Assembly: GCA_000433735.1 (NCBI GenBank)
Contig: HF998324.1
Location: 1-8,406 of the forward strand
DNA length: 8,406 nucleotides
Direction: 5' to 3'
Source: Clostridium sp. CAG:167
Lineage (GTDB): Bacteria; Bacillota; Clostridia; Lachnospirales; Lachnospiraceae
This document shows positions 1-6,131 of the stretch, in pieces. Within the stretch, counting starts at the first letter, position 1; each line of letters starts with the position of its first letter. The notes under the pieces were generated by a model. That model saw nothing but the letters and a program-made list of their open reading frames with translations, did not search any database and was not told the DNA's origin. The translations under genes and the position numbers were made by a program.

Positions 1-76
1 GAAAGCATATACCGTCTATACATCTACAATATATTAAGGTTTGCTTATTAAAAATGATAGCTTACTAGTTAAAATG
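1..76 (+). other. Leader or tail of an upstream gene; no gene assignable
   Basis: This A/T-rich stretch precedes the first hairpin. All three + frames are open from base 1, stopping at 35-37, 49-51 and 66-68, so the last codons of an upstream gene could lie here, but nothing in the short peptides identifies one. Near matches to a -10 box occur (TACAAT 25-30, TATATT 30-35, TAAAAT 70-75), yet none has a convincing -35 box at 16-18 nt. I therefore cannot say whether the operon promoter lies here or upstream of the window. Confidence 0.3.
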
Positions 77-107
77 ACTGGCAAGTCTTGGTGGCTTGCC
101 AGTTTTT
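77..107 (+). terminator. Intrinsic terminator or attenuator just upstream of the six-gene operon
   Basis: A perfect 9-bp stem (ACTGGCAAG at 77-85 with CTTGCCAGT at 95-103) closes a 9-nt loop and runs directly into a T tract at 103-107, the classic intrinsic terminator form. It ends only 3 nt before the GGGAGG ribosome binding site of the first lipoprotein gene, leaving no room for a promoter between them. It is either the terminator of an upstream gene that is partly read through, or an attenuator in the operon leader. The opposite strand also has a short T run after the stem (complement of 71-74), so weak bidirectional activity is possible. Confidence 0.75.
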
Positions 108-110
108 ATA

Positions 111-116
111 GGGAGG
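111..116 (+). promoter_or_regulatory. Ribosome binding site deciding the start of the first lipoprotein
   Basis: GGGAGG lies 6 nt before the ATG at 123 and 3 nt before the adjacent ATG at 120. The spacing favours 123. It also rules out the upstream in-frame TTG at 96, which sits inside the terminator stem. Confidence 0.75.
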
Positions 117-122
117 ACAATG

Positions 123-1319
123 ATGAATATAAGACGACTCGTCAGCTGCGTTCTGATCCTTTGTGTCACTTTGTGTGGATGCATGTCGAAGAAAGTGGAC
201 AGCACAGAAAAGAAAAACGGCGGCTATACACAAACAACAGAAAAACAGGAGAGTAAGAAAGAAACAACGCAGTCGAATGAAAAAACTAAGGAGACTGACA
301 TAGGCAAGAAACTGCAAGAGTGCATTGCAGAGAAGGATTATCTTTCTAATTATGTAGTGACAAGTGATGCATTATATTTCGCTGTGGGACAGGAAAAGAG
401 TGGCAAGACCAGGTTGTATAAAGCAGATATCGATTCGAGAAAGATCTTTCCATCCAAAGTGGACTTTTGTGATCCCCAATATTTTGGAAATAAATTTCAG
501 AAAATACTAAAAATGTACTTTGTGGGACCATATCTGATGGTGTATTGTAATGTGGATGACAAATTAAGTTGTATGGTATTAGATCAAAAACTGAACTGTG
601 TAGACTGCATATCCTTAGGGGCGATGGCTGTTTTGGGTGAATCGGTAACAGCCTGTGTATTGCCGCAAAAAAAGAAAATCGTATATTATACAGATTGTCT
701 GTCCGAAAAAGCCAGCGATGGTGGTTTCTATGAAACAGATTATCGAGGAAAAACCAAAAAGGTCCTTTTTAAATGTGACAGCCTTTTAAACAATCAGTAT
801 AAATTTAATAGTGCTTCTGATATGGTTTTGGCAGACAACGAAAATCAGATATATTTTACCGGGCAATATTATGAAAAAGGCCAGGACGAGGGGACACAGT
901 GCTATGGAATCTATGATATCCGGAAAAAAACCATTCAGTCTTATACAGGGGCAAGAGGCTGTATCCTGAAGAAGGGAGATGGCTGTGTTTTTACGGACTC
1001 GAGCGATAAAACAGCCTATGATTATGCGGGAAATCTTGTTTATCTTGCACCCGGAAAGCGGACGATCTGCAAATATGAAAAGAAGGAAGAGGGGATAGCA
1101 GGGGGAATATCCGATGAGGGAAAACTTTACTATTCCTGTGTCACCGACCAAGACTATGGTGTGGTGAGGATATATGATAAACAGACGAAGAAAAAAATAT
1201 TTGATAAAAAATTCAATTATTACATAGAGGGAGTCTTTATTTTTGAGAAGCAGAAAGTCATGCTGATTTGCAGATATGACAAGAATTTGAATATAAAAGT
1301 TGAGGAGGTATCCATATGA
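123..1319 (+). CDS. Surface lipoprotein with propeller-like repeats, cysteine-rich, function unknown
   Basis: Predicted 398-residue exported lipoprotein. Residues 4-5 are Arg, followed by a hydrophobic stretch and the lipobox LCGC with the lipidated cysteine at 20, so it should be anchored on the outer face of the membrane. Residues 22-60 form a Lys/Thr/Glu/Gln-rich linker typical of Gram-positive lipoproteins. The rest shows about seven repeats of the pattern 'hydrophobic-Tyr-Tyr/Phe ... Leu/Ile-Tyr-x-x-Asp', for example around DALYFAVG, KIVYYTD, QIYFTGQYY and KLYYSCV. This suggests a beta-propeller, though that is an inference from periodicity. Odd for an exported protein, the mature part has about 15 cysteines besides the lipidated one. 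It is the first gene of the operon, and its stop overlaps the next start as ATGA. The ATG at 120 is an alternative start. No recognisable enzyme motif was seen. Confidence 0.85.
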   Translation: MNIRRLVSCVLILCVTLCGCMSKKVDSTEKKNGGYTQTTEKQESKKETTQSNEKTKETDIGKKLQECIAEKDYLSNYVVTSDALYFAVGQEKSGKTRLYKADIDSRKIFPSKVDFCDPQYFGNKFQKILKMYFVGPYLMVYCNVDDKLSCMVLDQKLNCVDCISLGAMAVLGESVTACVLPQKKKIVYYTDCLSEKASDGGFYETDYRGKTKKVLFKCDSLLNNQYKFNSASDMVLADNENQIYFTGQYYEKGQDEGTQCYGIYDIRKKTIQSYTGARGCILKKGDGCVFTDSSDKTAYDYAGNLVYLAPGKRTICKYEKKEEGIAGGISDEGKLYYSCVTDQDYGVVRIYDKQTKKKIFDKKFNYYIEGVFIFEKQKVMLICRYDKNLNIKVEEVSI

Positions 1320-2254
1320 CGAAGAAAATAACGGTGTTGATGCTGGTGTTTGTTATGGTCATGGCGGCCGGCTGTGGCAGCCAAAGTGCCACGCAGGAAA
1401 CGGAGAAAACGGAGAAGGCAGAGACAACGGAAGAAAATCCTTTTGCAAAAAGTGAATTAGGCGAGAATGAGAAAGTTGACTACAATTTTTCTTTTGGAGT
1501 GAAAAACTTTGATCAGGATGCCATGGAGATAGAATATACAGGAGGAGAATTAAAGATTGACTTTAGTGTAGAAGTACAGGGAAAGGAATTTACCTGTGGT
1601 CCTATGATTTTCATTGACGGCATCAACCAGCCATATGCGCTGCAGGCAGAAGGCGAGAAAAAAAGCGTCCAGAGTGTGGCTGTAAAAAAAGGGAAAAATA
1701 CCATCACAACCCATATAAAGCCGGAAGTGGATAGTAAAGCAAAAAGGCATAAGATATACTTTCTTCTTATGTTTGAACCGGATAAGAAATATGAAGAAGG
1801 AAAGTCACTGGGACATGCCTACAACATCTCACAATTGCTGGCCTGGGATTTTAAACCCGATAAAGAGGCTCCACAGAAGTATACCGACACCATATCGGAT
1901 GTAAAGTCAGAAAAAATTGACATGAGCCAGTATATTACAGATGAGGATTCATCAGAAGATACGCAGATGCAGTGCTGTTTCTCTGATAAGGGGACGAAAC
2001 TGATCCTTAAAGGTGGAGAAAAAACAAAGTACCGGGTTTGTCTGTTTGCAGATGGCAAGTTAATGAAGGTAAACAAAAATGCAGAGTATGTGGATGTGGT
2101 GGCAAATGGAAAAAAAGGCGGTGTATTTGAGTATGATACACAGGGGCTCGATTCTGGAAATCATATATTATATGCCATAGCAATACCTCAGAACAATCTG
2201 GATATCGCCATGGCAGACAGGAGCGATATAAAAGTGGTCAAAGGAGTGAATTAA
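1316..2254 (+). CDS. Second surface lipoprotein, probably beta-sandwich, function unknown
   Basis: Predicted 312-residue lipoprotein. Lys3-Lys4, a hydrophobic core (residues 5-18) and the lipobox AAGC put the lipidated cysteine at 20. A Thr/Glu/Lys linker runs to about residue 45. Two regions follow: about 50-175, rich in alternating hydrophobic strands and containing the segment GPMIFIDGINQPY, and about 195-312, ending with a strand-rich stretch containing GNHILYAIAIP. These look like Ig-like or other beta-sandwich folds, a guess from strand patterning only. A strong GAGGAGG at 1302-1308, 7 nt before the ATG, fixes the start, which overlaps the preceding stop by 4 nt, a sign of translational coupling. 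Its place directly before the ATPase suggests a surface partner of the transporter, such as a binding or assembly subunit. I do not recognise a named family. Confidence 0.85.
   Translation: MTKKITVLMLVFVMVMAAGCGSQSATQETEKTEKAETTEENPFAKSELGENEKVDYNFSFGVKNFDQDAMEIEYTGGELKIDFSVEVQGKEFTCGPMIFIDGINQPYALQAEGEKKSVQSVAVKKGKNTITTHIKPEVDSKAKRHKIYFLLMFEPDKKYEEGKSLGHAYNISQLLAWDFKPDKEAPQKYTDTISDVKSEKIDMSQYITDEDSSEDTQMQCCFSDKGTKLILKGGEKTKYRVCLFADGKLMKVNKNAEYVDVVANGKKGGVFEYDTQGLDSGNHILYAIAIPQNNLDIAMADRSDIKVVKGVN
2242..2246 (+). promoter_or_regulatory. Ribosome binding site supporting a TTG start for the ATPase
   Basis: AGGAG lies 10 nt before the TTG at 2257, within the last codons of the preceding lipoprotein gene. 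The next in-frame ATG lies past the Walker A motif, so a TTG start is required for a complete ATPase. Confidence 0.65.
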
Positions 2255-2256
2255 GT

Positions 2257-2979
2257 TTGAATCTGCAAGTGTTTGGTTTATCAAAGTCATTTAAGGGCAA
2301 AAAAGTCCTTGATAATATAAATCTTTCGTTCACACCGGGTATTTATGCCCTGCTTGGAATTAACGGAGCCGGGAAAACAACCTTGATCAAGTGCCTTATC
2401 GGGGTATTGAAACCGGACGAAGGAGAGGTTGCATTTGAAGGAGAGGATATCACCAAAAATCCCAGGGAATACCGCTGTAATATAGGATATATGGCTCAAT
2501 ATGCAACCTATTATCCTGTGTATACGGTGTATGAGTTTATGCAGTACATATGCGCACTAAATGAGATTAAGAAAGGGCAGAGGGACCAGCTGATCCGGGA
2601 TGTTTTGAAGGAAGTAAACCTGTTGGATGAGAAAGACAAGAAGATCCGGAACCTGTCAGGAGGAATGAGACAGCGCCTTGGTCTGGCTCAGGTGATCATC
2701 AAAGATCCGGATATTATTATCCTGGATGAGCCTACAGCCGGTCTGGATCCCAATGAACGGGTCAGATTCCGGAATCTCATTAAGAAAATATCGGAGGGGA
2801 AAATTGTGATCGTTGCCACCCATCATATTGATGACGCAGGCAGACTGGCAGACCAGATCGTCCTTTTGCATGATCACTGCGTTTACGACACAAGTGATAT
2901 TAACTCCCACAGGGAAGAGGTAGACCTGGAAGAGTATTTTTACGCAATTACGAATGGGGAAGTGGCAGATGATTATTAA
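2257..2979 (+). CDS. ABC transporter ATP-binding subunit (ABC-2 exporter type)
   Basis: A 240-residue single-domain ABC ATPase with all key motifs: A-loop aromatic Phe12, Walker A GINGAGKTT at 34-42, Q-loop Gln81 in YMAQY, signature LSGGMRQ at 133-139, Walker B IIILDEP at 153-159 with catalytic Glu158, D-loop GLDP at 162-165, and switch His189 in ATHH. Sequence and length fit the group commonly named CcmA or bacitracin/BcrA-like ATPases that serve ABC-2-type permeases; those names do not predict the substrate. It should act as a cytoplasmic dimer powering the two permeases that follow. It starts with TTG 2 nt after the preceding stop, and its end overlaps the first permease. It is the only ATPase in the operon, so the likely complex is an ATPase homodimer with a permease heterodimer. 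The motifs are seen; the stoichiometry is inferred. Confidence 0.95.
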   Translation: MNLQVFGLSKSFKGKKVLDNINLSFTPGIYALLGINGAGKTTLIKCLIGVLKPDEGEVAFEGEDITKNPREYRCNIGYMAQYATYYPVYTVYEFMQYICALNEIKKGQRDQLIRDVLKEVNLLDEKDKKIRNLSGGMRQRLGLAQVIIKDPDIIILDEPTAGLDPNERVRFRNLIKKISEGKIVIVATHHIDDAGRLADQIVLLHDHCVYDTSDINSHREEVDLEEYFYAITNGEVADDY

Positions 2980-4018
2980 ACATCTTTTTTTACAGATCAT
3001 GAAAGACCGTTATTTCAGGATCATATGGATTGTCTTTTGTATTTTAAACGGGTTGCTGTTGTTTCAGAGATACAATATGCAGAATACGGTAGAAAAGGAA
3101 GAACAGAGGATATATGATGATTATAAGGGAGAGATTACCAGTCAGAAGATCCGTCAGATCATTGATGGAACGACGGAACTTGACAAGAAAGTGAAGGAGG
3201 GAGATGAGTCTCTTAAGAATCTTTCGTGCAAGACATATTCTGAATATATGAAGGGAAATTATAACCTGTATCAGTCTGTTTATAAAAACTACAAATATGC
3301 ATATGAGTATAAGGACTTTGCAGCGGAGATGTCGGAGCAGTATAAAGATTTTAAAAACAGAAAGCTCCGTTACTACTACGACTATACGGATGAAAATGTT
3401 CTTTTAAATTATGATATGTATACCTTGTTTTGCGTCTTGCTGGCGATTTACATAGGATGCAAATCCGTAGAGCAGGATCGTGAGGCGAAAATGTTTATTA
3501 ACCTGACTCTCAGCAGACGGGGAATCCGGAATGTGTACAAAAATAAATGCATTTCACTGATTTTATGTAACTGTCTGATCGTTGCTCTTTTTGAAGTGGA
3601 AAACATAGGGATTGCCTGTCTAATGGGGAATCTAGATGGCTTTTTCCAGCCGATATATGCCCTGGAAGAGTATAAAAAGTGCTTGTTTTCCGGCAGTATT
3701 TTGTCTGCCTGGCTCATGGGGATGACAGGAGTGGCTATCGTATGCATTTTGATGTGTTACCTGTCTATGACCATCAGTCTGGTGGTTAGAAATGCGGTGC
3801 TTAGTATGATCGCAGGGTGTCTTTTGTATGCCTTTCTGGTGGTTTTGTATTTTACAGTGGACAGTGGGACCAATCCCATTGGACAGCTGGCTGTCGGAAA
3901 TTCCATTCTGGATAACCGCTATTTCCTGCCAGACTGCGGTATCTATGGGCTGGCGGCCTGTCTGATGGGATGCCTGGCTGTGAAGATCAGCGGAAAGATA
4001 GATATTTCAAGAGAGTGA
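2969..4018 (+). CDS. ABC-2-type permease with a tyrosine-rich extracytoplasmic domain
   Basis: Predicted 349 residues from the ATG at 2969. I prefer this to the in-frame ATG at 2954 (354 residues) because a G-rich stretch (2956-2965) precedes it; the true start is uncertain. One helix lies at about 16-33, a hydrophilic domain at about 34-147, then helices at about 148-164, 194-220, 246-278, 282-304 and 325-343, the six-helix ABC-2 layout. After helix 2, a cytoplasmic segment with EQDREAK and then LTLSRRG resembles the coupling region of ABC-2 permeases that contacts the ATPase. The outer domain holds the segment YKGEITSQK at 52-60, matched in the second permease, and is strikingly rich in Tyr: nine of the 25 residues from 90 to 114. 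It overlaps the ATPase gene by 11 nt. Substrate unknown. Confidence 0.9.
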   Translation: MIIKHLFLQIMKDRYFRIIWIVFCILNGLLLFQRYNMQNTVEKEEQRIYDDYKGEITSQKIRQIIDGTTELDKKVKEGDESLKNLSCKTYSEYMKGNYNLYQSVYKNYKYAYEYKDFAAEMSEQYKDFKNRKLRYYYDYTDENVLLNYDMYTLFCVLLAIYIGCKSVEQDREAKMFINLTLSRRGIRNVYKNKCISLILCNCLIVALFEVENIGIACLMGNLDGFFQPIYALEEYKKCLFSGSILSAWLMGMTGVAIVCILMCYLSMTISLVVRNAVLSMIAGCLLYAFLVVLYFTVDSGTNPIGQLAVGNSILDNRYFLPDCGIYGLAACLMGCLAVKISGKIDISRE

Positions 4019-4030
4019 TGCAGCACAAAG

Positions 4031-4036
4031 GGGAGG
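4031..4036 (+). promoter_or_regulatory. Ribosome binding site supporting a TTG start for the second permease
   Basis: GGGAGG lies 6 nt before the TTG at 4043, in the 24-nt gap after the first permease. The first in-frame ATG is about 70 codons downstream and would remove helix 1. Confidence 0.75.
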
Positions 4037-4042
4037 TTTATT

Positions 4043-5122
4043 TTGATTTCTGTCTTGTTAAAGAAAATTTTGATAAAATATAAGATTATATATGCGGCGT
4101 TGTTTTTACTGGTTGTGTTTTGCGTATATCTGTCCTGTAAAGGAAATTACAGTATTTCTGTCAAAGGGGTAGAAAAGAAATATGAGGAGACATTTGATTC
4201 CCTTTTTGCGGGCTATGAAGGTAAATGGACGGCACAGAAAGAAGCCAGACTGGAACAGATGACAGATAAACAGGATGCACTGGATGAACAGTTCAGCCAG
4301 CTTTCCTATGATCTGTTAAATAAAAAAATAACAGAGGACAAATTGTATCAGTTTGTCCGGGAGCACAAAGAACTTGGCACAGAATACGATGCCTGTTACA
4401 AGGAACTTCTTTCAAAAGTGGATTATGTTCAGGAAAATCCGGACAAACGATATCTGATGAAAACAGATGGATGGTGGTATTATTTTACGGATGATACGCT
4501 TTATTATGTTAATCTGGTCTTTATAGTTATTTTGTGCATGCTGGTGTTTGTGGGAGAAACTCAGACCGGTATACTGGAGATCCACCGGTTCAGTAAAGTG
4601 GGAGAGAAAAAATTCTTTTTACTGCAATGGGGGACCGTCGTGGTGGTGGCAGAGGTGTTTTTCCTGATAACCCAGGCATTGAAGTTTCTTATTTATTATG
4701 TCCGTTATGGGATATCCGGAATGAGTTATCCGATTCAAAGCATACCGGTATTTGAACACTGTGGCTGGAATCTGTCCATTGGAGTGTATATGGCGCTTTG
4801 TGTTGGATTTTATATGATATCTGTTTTGTGTCTGTGCGGGCTGGCTTTTTTGCTCGTAATGATCCTGAGAAAGGGGCTGGAATCAGTGTTTACGATTTTT
4901 CTCCTTATCATACTGCCTCCTATGTGTCTCAGTGAGAAGATCCTTTGCTTTGTGCCGAACATGTACAGTCTCATGTTTCCGGCAAATATACTGAGAGGAT
5001 ACGAAAATAACTGGTCGTTTTTGAGCCTGAAACAGTTACTGCTTTATGGTGTTGTCTCGCTGGTGGCGGGGGCAGCCATGGCAGTTTATGCAGGCAGGAA
5101 GGGTGGTCGTTTTGAAGGGTAA
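4043..5122 (+). CDS. Second ABC-2-type permease, paralogue of the preceding gene
   Basis: Predicted 359 residues with the same plan as its upstream neighbour. Helix 1 lies at about 14-32, an extracytoplasmic charged domain at about 33-150, helix 2 at about 155-171, and four more hydrophobic segments follow. The segment after helix 2 (GETQTGILEI, then FSKVGEKK) is a typical ABC-2 coupling region. In the outer domain YEGKWTAQK at 58-66 matches YKGEITSQK of the first permease at nearly the same position, which supports common ancestry through duplication. Overall identity looks low by eye, so the two probably form a heterodimer and are not interchangeable. The outer domain is helical and Glu/Lys-rich and less tyrosine-rich than its partner. 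Initiation is at TTG with a strong ribosome binding site. Its last 11 nt overlap the next gene. Substrate unknown. Confidence 0.9.
   Translation: MISVLLKKILIKYKIIYAALFLLVVFCVYLSCKGNYSISVKGVEKKYEETFDSLFAGYEGKWTAQKEARLEQMTDKQDALDEQFSQLSYDLLNKKITEDKLYQFVREHKELGTEYDACYKELLSKVDYVQENPDKRYLMKTDGWWYYFTDDTLYYVNLVFIVILCMLVFVGETQTGILEIHRFSKVGEKKFFLLQWGTVVVVAEVFFLITQALKFLIYYVRYGISGMSYPIQSIPVFEHCGWNLSIGVYMALCVGFYMISVLCLCGLAFLLVMILRKGLESVFTIFLLIILPPMCLSEKILCFVPNMYSLMFPANILRGYENNWSFLSLKQLLLYGVVSLVAGAAMAVYAGRKGGRFEG
5096..5103 (+). promoter_or_regulatory. Ribosome binding site supporting a TTG start for the last operon gene
   Basis: AGGAAGGG lies 8 nt before the TTG at 5112, inside the end of the second permease gene. 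Starting there gives a clean short N-terminus (Met-Lys-Gly-Lys-Arg) before the membrane helix. Confidence 0.6.
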
Positions 5123-6131
5123 AAGAATAGCAGGGCTGGCATTGGTGCTTTTGGTGGCCGGCATGGCGGTTTTGATCGGTGTGGTAAAGATGAACACACA
5201 GAAATATGCGGTAGAAGGTGCTTTTTGTGTGGGGTATGATTATGAACTCAAAACCTATGGTGACTGTGCGTATTGGGCAAATGATGAAAATTTGTTTCGT
5301 GGTAACCTGAAAAATACCCAGTCAGTAAAGAAAATCATGGACTACATGGAGCAGGATACAGACAGTGAGATTCGTGTAACGGCAGGCACCGACCGGTATA
5401 TTTTTTATATAAGATGCTACGAAGACCGTTATTATGAATTTCATGTTTATGATAAGAAAATCGGCCGCGATGATAAAATTTATTCCAGCGTTTCCTATGC
5501 CCGCAGAAATCATTCTTATCTGGGGATCAATGAAAAAGGGAAAATAGAAGGCGTGCAGAAAGAACAGGAAGATTTTGAAAAACTGCCTGTAAAATTCTGG
5601 ATGTATGGCAATACGGTTTATTACCAGGAGGGAACTACCATTTACAAAAATAAACCGAATTCGTTATTCTGCAGGAAAGTGCTGACAGGAGTGGACGAAG
5701 ACTCCTCTATTTTTGTTAATTCAGACGGCATTTTGTATGTATCCGAAGACAAAAAAACATATTCCTTTTCCTTGTCTGATCAGAAAAGTGTAGAAATTTT
5801 TGATGGGATGTACCAGACACTGCATTCGTCAGATGGTATTGCGTACCTGCAGAAAATGGATGGCACGATATGGAAATGGAGGGGCGGAAAAAAACTGGAT
5901 TATTACGATAAAGCGGATGGTTATGTGTATTATCTTGGCAAGGACCGGATCGTATACACAGACCGCGCTGAAGAAAATTTTGTCCTGCGGGATGGAAAAA
6001 ACAGGCAGGACAAAAAGGTAATTCCGAAAACGGACGGGGACATGGGTGTGACATTCAGTGGAGACAAATTGTATATAGCAAGCTTTGATGAGGAAAAGAA
6101 GCAGCCTGGCCTGCGTGTGGTCAAACCGTGA
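5112..6131 (+). CDS. Membrane-anchored extracytoplasmic protein with propeller-like repeats
   Basis: Predicted 339 residues from the TTG at 5112. The frame is open from further upstream, but the ribosome binding site and a compact signal anchor (KGKR, then a hydrophobic helix at about 6-25) favour this start. No lipobox cysteine follows, so it is probably an uncleaved N-terminal anchor or a signal peptide. The outer part shows about seven repeats built on 'Gly-x-Ile/Val-Tyr-Tyr ... x-Ile-Tyr', for example CAYWANDENLF, NTVYYQEGTTIY, GILYVSEDKKTY, GIAYLQKMDGTIW, GYVYYLGKDRIVY and KLYIASFD. This spacing suggests a beta-propeller like that inferred for the first operon gene. It overlaps the permease stop by 11 nt and so is translationally coupled to it. 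Its TGA abuts the stop of the convergent hydrolase. No catalytic motif is evident; a scaffold, sensor or ligand-binding role is a guess. Confidence 0.8.
   Translation: MKGKRIAGLALVLLVAGMAVLIGVVKMNTQKYAVEGAFCVGYDYELKTYGDCAYWANDENLFRGNLKNTQSVKKIMDYMEQDTDSEIRVTAGTDRYIFYIRCYEDRYYEFHVYDKKIGRDDKIYSSVSYARRNHSYLGINEKGKIEGVQKEQEDFEKLPVKFWMYGNTVYYQEGTTIYKNKPNSLFCRKVLTGVDEDSSIFVNSDGILYVSEDKKTYSFSLSDQKSVEIFDGMYQTLHSSDGIAYLQKMDGTIWKWRGGKKLDYYDKADGYVYYLGKDRIVYTDRAEENFVLRDGKNRQDKKVIPKTDGDMGVTFSGDKLYIASFDEEKKQPGLRVVKP
5970..6015 (-). terminator. Intrinsic terminator of the hydrolase transcript, inside the neighbouring gene
   Basis: Read on the - strand, a perfect 11-bp stem (arms at 6015-6005 and 5988-5978, TTTTGTCCTGC with GCAGGACAAAA) closes a 16-nt loop. 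It is followed at once by TTTTCTTC (complement of 5977-5970). This is a good intrinsic terminator in the - direction; on the + strand no T run follows. It lies about 117 nt past the hydrolase stop and within the last 160 nt of the convergent operon gene. Confidence 0.65.

Noticed and set aside
96..122. TTG at 96 (or ATG at 120) as start of the first lipoprotein
   Set aside because: The TTG lies inside the terminator stem and before the ribosome binding site. The ATG at 120 is only 3 nt from GGGAGG, whereas 123 has good spacing and gives a standard lipoprotein signal.
2954..2968. Earlier ATG start of the first permease at 2954
   Set aside because: It gives a 26-nt overlap with the ATPase gene and has no clear ribosome binding site. 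The ATG at 2969 follows a G-rich stretch at better spacing. Not fully excluded.
5046..5111. Longest frame for the last operon gene, starting at 5046
   Set aside because: It would overlap the second permease by 77 nt and put Trp/Arg-rich residues before the signal anchor. The TTG at 5112 has a proper ribosome binding site.
5716..6054. Open frames on the - strand opposite the last operon gene
   Set aside because: Composition and lack of motifs mark them as shadows of the + strand coding sequence. They also contain the hydrolase terminator.
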